Notes under the pieces: generated by a model | Databases searched by the model: none | What the model was told of the DNA's origin: nothing | Seen by the model: the letters and a program-made list of their open reading frames with translations, nothing else | Program-made: the position numbers and the translations under genes | Assembly: GCA_030147435.1 (NCBI GenBank) | Contig: JASKZX010000080.1 | Location: 1-18,934 of the forward strand | DNA length: 18,934 bases | Reading direction: 5' to 3' | Source of the DNA: Savagea sp. | Lineage (GTDB): Bacteria > Bacillota > Bacilli > Bacillales_A > Planococcaceae | In this document: positions 13,553 to 18,934 of the stretch, one piece after another | Position numbering within the stretch: position 1 is the first letter of the stretch | Layout of the letters: every line of letters begins with the position of its first letter

Positions 13553-14064
13553 AAAAAGTATATTTAGTCGGCTTTATGGGATGTGGGAAAACAGCGATAG
13601 GTAAACGAACGAGCCGTTTGAAAGGATTACCGTTTTACGATATGGACCATGTCATCAGTGAGCAAACAGGGATGACGATTCCTCAAATTTTTGAAACGTA
13701 TGGTGAAGAACGATTTCGCGAAATGGAGACCGAGTTTTTAAAGGAGTTTCCAGATGAGTTTTGTATTATAGCAACTGGCGGGGGAGTAGCGATGAATGAA
13801 GAGAACCGTCGGATTATGCGTGAGACGGGTCTTGTCTTCTTTTTAAATACACCGTTTCGTGATATTTGGCGCCGTATTGCAAATGACAAAAATCGTCCAA
13901 TTGTTCAACGTTCAACGAAAGAGGAAATCTATACATTGTACAAACAACGAAAACCTTTATATTTACAAGCAGCACATATTCGTGTAGAAACGGAGCGTCG
14001 TTCATTAACAGAAATTAGCCGATATATTAGTTATCAAATCGATCGTTTAAAAGGTGATTGGTAA
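13549..14064 (+). CDS. aroK: Shikimate kinase
   Basis: The 171-residue enzyme phosphorylates shikimate at the 3-hydroxyl with ATP, the fifth step of chorismate synthesis. Motifs: Walker A GFMGCGKT (8-15), shikimate-binding Asp31 and Asp33 (YDMD), Arg57 in GEERFREME, GGG at 77-79, lid Arg116 (NRPIV), and RKPLY at 134-138. Length is standard. The start overlaps the comGG stop as ATGA (4 nt), with AAGGGTG upstream, so aroK is the last gene of the comG transcript. I recall shikimate kinase genes next to comG in several other Bacillaceae, so the link itself is not unique. A candidate internal promoter lies in comGG. A strong terminator follows. Confidence 0.96.
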   Translation: MKKVYLVGFMGCGKTAIGKRTSRLKGLPFYDMDHVISEQTGMTIPQIFETYGEERFREMETEFLKEFPDEFCIIATGGGVAMNEENRRIMRETGLVFFLNTPFRDIWRRIANDKNRPIVQRSTKEEIYTLYKQRKPLYLQAAHIRVETERRSLTEISRYISYQIDRLKGDW

Positions 14065-14066
14065 GA

Positions 14067-14102
14067 AAAAAGTACTTGAGTGGATCCACTCAAGTACTTT
14101 TT
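14067..14102. terminator. Bidirectional terminator between aroK and yqhL
   Basis: A perfect 36-nt palindrome centred on 14084/14085 can fold as a 16-bp stem with a GATC loop. A and T runs on both sides allow it to end aroK and the convergent yqhL. Confidence 0.93.
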
Positions 14103-14108
14103 CAGTCT

Positions 14109-14489
14109 TTATTTACCGTGTTTAATTTTACCTGTCCACGTACGGAAACCACCGTCTAAATGATAGAGCTGAGTATACCCACGCTTTTTTAAAAAAAGCG
14201 CTGCACGGGCTGAGCGTCCACCATTTTGGTCATATAAATAGACGGGTTGATCTTTTCGAATTTCTTCGTGACGGTATTGGAACTGTGTGTAAGGAATGTT
14301 TCGAGCTCCTAAAATATGTCCCGCCTCAAAGTCAGCAGGCTCTCGAACATCGATCAATTGAGCTTTACGATATCCTTCAATAAATTGTTCTTGGTTTAAA
14401 GGAATCACAGCTTTTTTTACACGGATCATCGTAAAGATGACATAAAGAATAATAGCGAGTACAATCGCTCCAATAACGATCCAATTCAC
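14109..14489 (-). CDS. yqhL: Membrane-anchored rhodanese-like protein, catalytic Cys replaced
   Basis: The 126-residue protein has an N-terminal membrane segment (about residues 3-22) and a rhodanese domain (about 30-122) with LIDVREPADFEAGHI and GGFRTW. The active-site loop, normally C-x-x-G-x-R, reads D-Q-N-G-G-R, with Asp87 in the place of the sulfur-carrying Cys. Sulfurtransferase activity is therefore unlikely; binding or scaffold roles are possible. The longest frame starts at ATG 14516, but that ATG overlaps the region of a predicted transcription start near 14512 and lacks a ribosome binding site. GTG 14489 has AGAAAGGGG 9 nt upstream, giving 126 residues, the size of B. subtilis YqhL as I recall. 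The gene converges on aroK and diverges from lipM. Confidence 0.87.
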   Translation of the reverse strand: MNWIVIGAIVLAIILYVIFTMIRVKKAVIPLNQEQFIEGYRKAQLIDVREPADFEAGHILGARNIPYTQFQYRHEEIRKDQPVYLYDQNGGRSARAALFLKKRGYTQLYHLDGGFRTWTGKIKHGK

Positions 14490-14518
14490 TAATAAAATCC
14501 CCTTTCTTCTCTTCATAT

Positions 14519-14547
14519 ATTATAAAGATGAACTAGCGTATGTTCAA
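14519..14547 (-). promoter_or_regulatory. Predicted sigma-A promoter of yqhL
   Basis: On the minus strand TTGAAC (14547-14542) and a perfect TATAAT (14524-14519) are 17 nt apart. The expected transcription start lies near 14512. Confidence 0.7.
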
Positions 14548-14594
14548 TGTAAATGTTAAACTTGTCGTAATTGTGACGAAAAGGAGTAGAGAAT

Positions 14595-15428
14595 ATGACG
14601 GAAAAATGGCATTTCATTAATTCAGGGCCTCGTTCTGCGGCATACAATATGGCGTTAGATGAAGCGCTTTTAAATTGGCATAGTAAAGGGGAGATCGGCC
14701 CTGTGCTTCGCTTTTATGAATGGGAGCCGGCAACACTTTCTATCGGTTATTTTCAACAAGTCGAACGAGACATACGAATCGAACAAGTGAAAAAAGAAGG
14801 CCTCGGTTTTGTGCGACGTCAAACAGGCGGTAGAGGTGTTTTACACGATGATGAATTGACGTATAGTGTCATCGTTTCGGAAAAGTATCCAAATATGCCA
14901 GAGACTGTGACGGAAGCATATCGCGTCATCTCACAGGGACTTCTTGAAGGGTTCCGGTTGCTCGGTTTTCAAGCGGAGTTTTCGATCCCTCAATCTGAAG
15001 AAGAACAAGCCGCATTGAAACGACCGAAAAGTGGTGTTTGTTTTGATGCACCGAGTTGGTACGAGCTCGTCGTAGAAGGAAAGAAAATTGCAGGAAGTGC
15101 TCAAACGCGTCAAAAAGGGGTTATTTTGCAGCATGGTGCGATTTTACGCCATTTAGATATTGACCGCCTCATTTCACTGTTCCGTTTTCCTTCAGAAGAA
15201 GCGAAACAACAGATGTATGAAAGTTTGCCTCAGCGAGCAGTAGCGATCGATCAATTAACAGAGCGAGACATTCCTATTGACGAATTAGTACGAGCTTTCA
15301 GTAAAGGGTTTGAAAAAGCTTTACATATTACGTTACAACCTTATACATTGACAAAGGAACAAGAAGAAGAAGTTCATCAGTTGATGGAAGAAAAATATGC
15401 AAATGATGCGTGGAATTATTTACGTTAA
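14595..15428 (+). CDS. lipM: Octanoyltransferase LipM (octanoyl-ACP:GcvH)
   Basis: The 277-residue enzyme moves octanoate from acyl carrier protein to GcvH, the first step of lipoate assembly in bacilli. It belongs to the BPL/LplA/LipB fold family. [18 protein letters not shown] (about 74-91) forms the acyl-binding part. The nucleophile is Cys149 in SGVCFDAPS, matching Cys150 of B. subtilis LipM, and Lys164 (GKKIAGSAQ) is the conserved lysine. The cysteine at this place distinguishes LipM from LplA ligases. AAGGAG (14581-14586) lies 8 nt before the ATG. In B. subtilis the glycine cleavage genes (gcvT, gcvPA, gcvPB) are close by; none is in this window. Monocistronic, ending in a shared terminator. 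Confidence 0.95.
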   Translation: MTEKWHFINSGPRSAAYNMALDEALLNWHSKGEIGPVLRFYEWEPATLSIGYFQQVERDIRIEQVKKEGLGFVRRQTGGRGVLHDDELTYSVIVSEKYPNMPETVTEAYRVISQGLLEGFRLLGFQAEFSIPQSEEEQAALKRPKSGVCFDAPSWYELVVEGKKIAGSAQTRQKGVILQHGAILRHLDIDRLISLFRFPSEEAKQQMYESLPQRAVAIDQLTERDIPIDELVRAFSKGFEKALHITLQPYTLTKEQEEEVHQLMEEKYANDAWNYLR

Positions 15429-15430
15429 AT

Positions 15431-15484
15431 AAAAAGTGTTGGAGTCTCGGTAATGAACGCTTACCGAGACCCCAACACTTTTTT
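15431..15484. terminator. Bidirectional terminator between lipM and yqhQ
   Basis: The stem pairs 15431-15442 with 15472-15483 and, after one A-C mismatch, 15444-15453 with 15461-15470, around a 7-nt loop. The right T run overlaps the yqhQ stop codon at 15483. Confidence 0.9.
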
Positions 15485-16472
15485 ATGATGAAGACTGTAC
15501 AGATCGATGATATTCTTTCACTGTTTCATCGAATGTCACAAATGTGTAGTCGAATGCTTGAAGACCGACACGCTCTACTTCTCGTAACTTTTTAAAGGAG
15601 TGAATAGCTACTTCGATTTGATCATCGGAAGGTTCTTTCGTCGTGAGAAGTTGTAATAAAAGGCCGGGATATCCGAGCCATTTTAAAATCGGGATATCTC
15701 GAACGGCATTTGTAAATTGTAAAACTTCAAACGCAACTCCGATGACAACAGGAATGAGTAAAATTCGATTCGTTAAGCGTAACCAAAGAGGGTCGGCAGG
15801 GACGAAGAAATAAATAATCATCCCAACGATGACCGTAAGTAAAATAAAGCTACTACCGCAGCGGTAATGTAATCGAGAAGCTCGGCGGACGTTTTCGACC
15901 GTCAATGGTTTTCCTTGTTCAAAAGCGTTGATCACTTTATGTTCTGCACCGTGGTATTGAAATACACGTTTAATTGTAGGTGCTTGTGCAATAAGTGCGA
16001 TATATCCGAGGAGTAAAATGAGTTTAAAGCCAGTTTCAATTAATACTTGGGCAGGACGGCTCGGTGCCCACGTTTGAAAAATTTCTGCAAGAAAGACAGG
16101 AATGATAGTAAATAAAAATTTACCGAAAAACAGTGATAAAATAGTGACTGCAACGACGCCGAGAATCATCGTTAATTTTGAAGGTTCTTCTTGTGTAATC
16201 GGCTCACTCGGATCTACTTCGTACCGATCAGTAGAATAGTTTAAGTGCTTCGAGCCGAGTAAAGCAGAATCGATAAGTGAAACGATTCCTCGAATAAAAG
16301 GAATTTTCTTTAACGGCTTCGTTTTTTCTAATTCCGTTTTAGGTGCGTAAAAATAATGGATAGAACCGTCATTTCGGCGGATAGCTGAAACGGTTTCTTG
16401 AGAGTTTCCAAACATGACGCCTTCTACGATTGCTTGGCCCCCGTAAATGGGACAAGATTGTTTCTTTTTCAT
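15483..16472 (-). CDS. yqhQ: YqhQ, DUF1385 membrane protein
   Basis: The 329-residue protein belongs to the DUF1385/YqhQ family of predicted membrane metal-binding proteins of unknown function. Conserved family blocks are visible: GGQAIVEGVM (11-20), YHGAEHKVI (173-181, His-Glu-His cluster) and HYRCGSSF (202-209, His and Cys). About four membrane segments lie near residues 100-128, 142-163, 208-224 and 236-252. The histidines and cysteine sit at membrane borders and may bind a metal, which is inference. AGGAG (minus strand, 16485-16481) is 8 nt before the ATG. It converges on lipM and diverges from aroQ. Length is near that of B. subtilis YqhQ (about 318). Confidence 0.9.
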   Translation of the reverse strand: MKKKQSCPIYGGQAIVEGVMFGNSQETVSAIRRNDGSIHYFYAPKTELEKTKPLKKIPFIRGIVSLIDSALLGSKHLNYSTDRYEVDPSEPITQEEPSKLTMILGVVAVTILSLFFGKFLFTIIPVFLAEIFQTWAPSRPAQVLIETGFKLILLLGYIALIAQAPTIKRVFQYHGAEHKVINAFEQGKPLTVENVRRASRLHYRCGSSFILLTVIVGMIIYFFVPADPLWLRLTNRILLIPVVIGVAFEVLQFTNAVRDIPILKWLGYPGLLLQLLTTKEPSDDQIEVAIHSFKKLREVERVGLQAFDYTFVTFDETVKEYHRSVQSSS

Positions 16473-16524
16473 GTGTCATCTCCTCTCATTTTCATCCGTT
16501 CAAATGAAAGATTAGTATTCCATT

Positions 16525-16553
16525 ATTATAATGGAAAAAAAGAGCAGAAACAA
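16525..16553 (-). promoter_or_regulatory. Predicted promoter of yqhQ
   Basis: On the minus strand TTGTTT (16553-16548) and TATAAT (16530-16525) are 17 nt apart. The -10 lies in a small inverted repeat, CCATTATTATAATGG, that also contains TATAAT on the plus strand. Confidence 0.55.
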
Positions 16554-16578
16554 ATAAAAGCATTTCGCATGTATCAGT

Positions 16579-16606
16579 TTGCACGGTTTCATCGTTATGA
16601 TAAAAT
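16579..16606 (+). promoter_or_regulatory. Predicted promoter of aroQ-yqhT
   Basis: TTGCAC (16579-16584) is followed after 16 nt by TAAAAT (16601-16606), with TGA before it making an extended -10. The expected transcript starts near 16613, 19 nt before the TTG start of aroQ. Confidence 0.6.
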
Positions 16607-16631
16607 GAAGGAAGAGAAAGGGAGTGCCAAT

Positions 16632-17069
16632 TTGCAATTACTCATCTTACATGGGCCGAATTTAAATCGTCTCGGAACACGTGAACCAGAAACTTATGGA
16701 ACAGAAACATTAGCATCTATTAATGAAAAGATTGAGCATTATGCAAAAGAGCGTCAAATTGACGTGTCGTTTTTTCAATCGAATGCAGAACATGAGCTAA
16801 TTGATGCGATTCATCAAGCAGCAGACGAAAAGGTTGACGGGATTATTATGAATCCAGCAGCATTTACTCATTACAGTATTGCGATACGGGATGCGATTGC
16901 ATCTGTCGATGTTCCCGTCATTGAAGTACATATTTCCAATGTTCATACGCGTGAGCAGTTTCGCGAAGTATCTGTGACAGCACCAGTTTGTATGGGCCAA
17001 TTGACAGGATTTGGTGCTCATAGTTATTTACTAGCAGTAGAAGCATTTTACTTACAAGGGAGAGAATGA
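16632..17069 (+). CDS. aroQ: Type II 3-dehydroquinate dehydratase
   Basis: The 145-residue enzyme dehydrates 3-dehydroquinate to 3-dehydroshikimate in chorismate synthesis. The N-terminus LILHGPNLNRLGTREPE is diagnostic. Catalytic residues Arg17, Tyr22, Glu98 and His100 (EVHISN) are present, together with FFQSN (47-51) and NPAAFTHYS (74-82). The frame stays open to 16398, but that part is antisense to yqhQ and precedes the predicted promoter. TTG 16632 has AGAAAGGGAG 7 nt upstream and gives the correct family length, so the TTG start is preferred. The yqhT ATG follows the stop by 1 nt, so the pair forms an operon, as in B. subtilis (yqhS-yqhT). Confidence 0.94.
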   Translation: MQLLILHGPNLNRLGTREPETYGTETLASINEKIEHYAKERQIDVSFFQSNAEHELIDAIHQAADEKVDGIIMNPAAFTHYSIAIRDAIASVDVPVIEVHISNVHTREQFREVSVTAPVCMGQLTGFGAHSYLLAVEAFYLQGRE

Positions 17070-17070
17070 A

Positions 17071-18135
17071 ATGAAATTAAAAAAATTACGTCAGCAACTT
17101 GAGGCGCATCAAATTGATGCGTTACTCATTACGAACCCATATAACCGTCGTTATATGACAGGTTTTACGGGTTCAGCAGGGGTAGCGATCGTTTCGAAAA
17201 CAGACGCTGTATTTATTACAGATTTTCGTTACACATCACAAGCGAATGACCAAGTGAAAGGGTACCGAATTGTCGAGCAAGAACGTACAGCGATTGAAGA
17301 AGTGGCAAAACAAGTCCAAGCGATGAATATCGAATTGTTAGGATTTGAAAAAGATGATATGAATTACGGGTTATATGAGTTATACAATGAGCATGTCGAT
17401 GCAGGTCTCGTACCTGTTGCAGGACTTGTAGAAGAACTTCGTTTAGTAAAAAATGAAGAAGAATTAGAGATTTTACAAAAAGCAGCAAATATTGCAGATG
17501 AAACGTTTGAATATATTTGTACGTATATCCGTCCGGGCATGACAGAGCTTGAAGTAGCTAATGAAATGGAGTTTTACATGCGTAAACTCGGTGCAACAGA
17601 ATCGTCATTTGATACGATCGTTGCAAGTGGTGTTCGTGGAGCATTACCTCACGGTGTAGCAAGCGATAAAGTAATCGAAGAAGGCGATATGATTACTCTA
17701 GACTTCGGTGCCCTTTATAAAGGCTATATTTCTGATATTACTCGTACAATTGCTGTAGGAGAGCCGTCCGAACAGATGAAAGAAATTTACGATATCGTGT
17801 TACAGTCTCAATTACTCGGTGTCGAGAAAATCGGACCAGGAATGACAGGAAAAGAAGCAGATGCCATCGTCCGAGACTATATTACAGAAAAAGGATATGG
17901 CAAACAGTTCGGCCACTCAACAGGTCATGGAATCGGTCTTGAAGTGCACGAAAATCCATCATTATCAACACGCTCAGAAACAGTGTTAGAGCCGAATATG
18001 TGTGTCACTGTAGAGCCAGGTATTTATTTACCAGGTATCGGTGGGGTACGTATTGAAGATGATATTGTCATTACACCAGAAGGGAATCGTCGTTTGACAA
18101 AATCATCAAAAGAATTACGTATTTTAAACAATTAA
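17071..18135 (+). CDS. yqhT: M24 family Xaa-Pro aminopeptidase
   Basis: The 354-residue peptidase removes N-terminal residues that precede proline. A creatinase-type N-terminal domain (about 1-125) is followed by the pita-bread catalytic domain. All five metal ligands are present: Asp211 (DFG), Asp222 (SDITRT), His286 (GHGIGL), Glu315 (EPGIY) and Glu329 (RIEDD). The supporting His in LPHGVAS is also there. AAGGGAGAG precedes the ATG by about 6 nt inside the end of aroQ. Length equals that of B. subtilis YqhT (about 353). It is cytoplasmic, with no signal peptide. No distinct terminator is seen before the efp promoter, so some read-through into efp is possible. Confidence 0.95.
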   Translation: MKLKKLRQQLEAHQIDALLITNPYNRRYMTGFTGSAGVAIVSKTDAVFITDFRYTSQANDQVKGYRIVEQERTAIEEVAKQVQAMNIELLGFEKDDMNYGLYELYNEHVDAGLVPVAGLVEELRLVKNEEELEILQKAANIADETFEYICTYIRPGMTELEVANEMEFYMRKLGATESSFDTIVASGVRGALPHGVASDKVIEEGDMITLDFGALYKGYISDITRTIAVGEPSEQMKEIYDIVLQSQLLGVEKIGPGMTGKEADAIVRDYITEKGYGKQFGHSTGHGIGLEVHENPSLSTRSETVLEPNMCVTVEPGIYLPGIGGVRIEDDIVITPEGNRRLTKSSKELRILNN

Positions 18136-18168
18136 TTCCGTCGTTTTGCGATAAAATAGAAACAATAG

Positions 18169-18197
18169 TTGAAAAAGAACGATTCACTCAGTATAGT
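18169..18197 (+). promoter_or_regulatory. Predicted sigma-A promoter of efp
   Basis: TTGAAA (18169-18174) and TATAGT (18192-18197) are 17 nt apart, close to consensus. The leader would be about 54 nt long. Confidence 0.75.
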
Positions 18198-18257
18198 AGC
18201 AAGTAGAAGATTTCATTGCTTAACGAATGAATGAAAAATGATTAAGGTGGAGAGAAC

Positions 18258-18815
18258 ATGATTTCAGTAAACGATTTCCGTACAGGACTTACAATTGAAT
18301 ATGATAATGATATTTGGCGTATTATCGACTTCCAACACGTTAAACCAGGGAAAGGAGCGGCATTCGTCCGTTCAAAATTACGTAGCTTACGTACAGGAAA
18401 TATTCAAGATAAAACATTTCGTTCAAACGAAAAAGTAAAACCTGCAATGATCGATCGTCAAAAAGTTCAATATTTATATGCAGATGGAGACGATCACGTG
18501 TTCATGAACGTAGAGACATATGATCAACTTTCATTACCAGCTGACCGCATTCAACATGAGTTGAAGTTTTTAAAAGAGCAAATGGAAGTTCATATCGTTC
18601 AATATGAGTCAGAAGTTTTAGGTGTTGACTTACCTGTGACAGTAACATTAGAAGTTACGGAAACAGAACCGAGCATTAAAGGAAATACAGCAAGTGGTGG
18701 TTCGAAAACAGCAACATTAGAAACAGGACTCGTCGTTCAAGTTCCTTTATTCATTGAAACAGGGGATAAGCTCGTTATTAATACAGACGAAGCAGAGTAC
18801 GTATCACGTGCCTAA
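18258..18815 (+). CDS. efp: Translation elongation factor P
   Basis: The 185-residue factor binds between the ribosomal P and E sites and relieves stalling at polyproline stretches. An N-terminal KOW-like domain (about 1-62) carries the loop KPGKGAAF with Lys32 at its tip, the residue that receives 5-aminopentanol in B. subtilis. Two OB domains follow, the last with the EF-P signature [26 protein letters not shown] (18244-18250) is 7 nt before the ATG. Length equals the family norm. As in B. subtilis it lies between yqhT and accB. Nothing unusual is seen. Confidence 0.98.
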   Translation: MISVNDFRTGLTIEYDNDIWRIIDFQHVKPGKGAAFVRSKLRSLRTGNIQDKTFRSNEKVKPAMIDRQKVQYLYADGDDHVFMNVETYDQLSLPADRIQHELKFLKEQMEVHIVQYESEVLGVDLPVTVTLEVTETEPSIKGNTASGGSKTATLETGLVVQVPLFIETGDKLVINTDEAEYVSRA

Positions 18816-18821
18816 AGAAAA

Positions 18822-18856
18822 CTCATCTCTTCGATAAGAGGAGATGAGCTTCTTTT
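18822..18856 (+). terminator. Probable terminator after efp
   Basis: An 8-bp stem (18822-18829 with 18841-18848) closes an 11-nt loop that can form further pairs. The following tract is CTTCTTTTC, a weak T run, so read-through into accB is likely. Confidence 0.55.
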
Positions 18857-18866
18857 CACAAAAAAT

Positions 18867-18881
18867 AGTGGTCATACCACT
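18867..18881. promoter_or_regulatory. Perfect palindrome in the accB leader
   Basis: AGTGGT and ACCACT flank a CAT centre, directly upstream of the AGGAG at 18884-18888. The core TGGTCATACCA resembles operators of the FadR subgroup of GntR regulators. It could equally be a small RNA hairpin. Confidence 0.35.
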
Positions 18882-18901
18882 TAGGAGAAAGAGGGAATAT
18901 C

Positions 18902-18934
18902 ATGTTTAAAATGGAAGAAATTAAAGAGTTAATT
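18902..18934 (+). CDS. accB: Acetyl-CoA carboxylase biotin carboxyl carrier protein, first codons only (3' truncated)
   Basis: The last 33 bases encode MFKMEEIKELI and run off the window. AGGAG and AGAGGG stand upstream at good distance. The short peptide resembles the N-terminus of Bacillus AccB (I recall MLNIKEIHELI), and accB follows efp in B. subtilis. AccB carries the biotin of acetyl-CoA carboxylase, the first committed step of fatty acid synthesis. The identification rests on synteny plus eleven residues. Confidence 0.7.
   Translation, partial: MFKMEEIKELI

Noticed and set aside
14109..14489. yqhL as a pseudogene because of the lost Cys
   Set aside because: Full-length frame, good promoter, ribosome binding site and terminator, and intact domain otherwise; loss of a single catalytic residue does not show decay.
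16398..16631. 78-codon N-terminal extension of aroQ
   Set aside because: It lies antisense to the start of yqhQ and upstream of the aroQ promoter; the extension has no similarity to dehydroquinase, and TTG 16632 has an excellent ribosome binding site.
1..18934. CRISPR array, insertion sequence, prophage, tRNA or rRNA
   Set aside because: No direct-repeat array, no transposase or integrase frame, no terminal inverted repeats and no cloverleaf or rRNA-like stretch was seen; codon use looks even across the window.

Overview
The window is a chromosomal stretch of an AT-rich low-GC Gram-positive bacterium, almost certainly of the family Bacillaceae. The gene order follows the yqg-yqh region of Bacillus subtilis: sodA, pbpA, yqzC/yqzD, rpmG, yqgN, yqgQ, yqgS, yqgU, yqgX, comGA-comGG, yqhL, lipM, yqhQ, aroQ, yqhT, efp, accB. 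Strong AGGAGG-type ribosome binding sites, extended -10 promoters, a lipoteichoic-acid synthase, a lipoprotein and a Com pseudopilus all fit this. I could not identify the genus. Statements about B. subtilis are from memory, not from a search.

Layout. Positions 1-855 hold the C-terminal part of a Na+/phosphate cotransporter with a PhoU-like tail. sodA (Mn superoxide dismutase) and pbpA (class B transpeptidase) follow as single genes, each with its own promoter and terminator. Two small minus-strand membrane/coiled-coil genes (yqzD-yqzC) converge on pbpA. rpmG (ribosomal protein L33), yqgN-yqgQ (folate salvage enzyme plus a small conserved protein), yqgS (polyglycerol-phosphate synthase) and yqgU-yqgX (lipoprotein plus metallo-hydrolase) follow on the plus strand, separated by intrinsic terminators. 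The comG operon (10009-13552) encodes the ATPase, membrane platform, major pseudopilin and four minor pseudopilins of the DNA-uptake pseudopilus, and runs with a 4-nt overlap into aroK (shikimate kinase). The last third alternates strands: yqhL (minus), lipM (plus), yqhQ (minus), then aroQ-yqhT, efp and the first codons of accB (plus). Convergent pairs share hairpins that look bidirectional.

Together the genes cover envelope synthesis (pbpA, yqgS, possibly yqzC/yqzD), competence (comG), aromatic amino-acid precursors (aroK, aroQ), lipoylation (lipM), translation (rpmG, efp) and oxidative defence (sodA). Compared with B. subtilis the region is compact: no pst operon, gluP, glcK, mgsR or gcvT-gcvP genes lie where I would expect them.

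I found no mobile element, CRISPR array, RNA gene or defence system, and no convincing new multi-gene system. The points most worth a second look are small: a ComGA without the C-terminal cysteine region, a 60-residue ComGG, aroK coupled to the competence operon, a rhodanese with Asp in place of the catalytic Cys, the TM/coiled-coil pair YqzC/YqzD, and a perfect palindrome in the accB leader.
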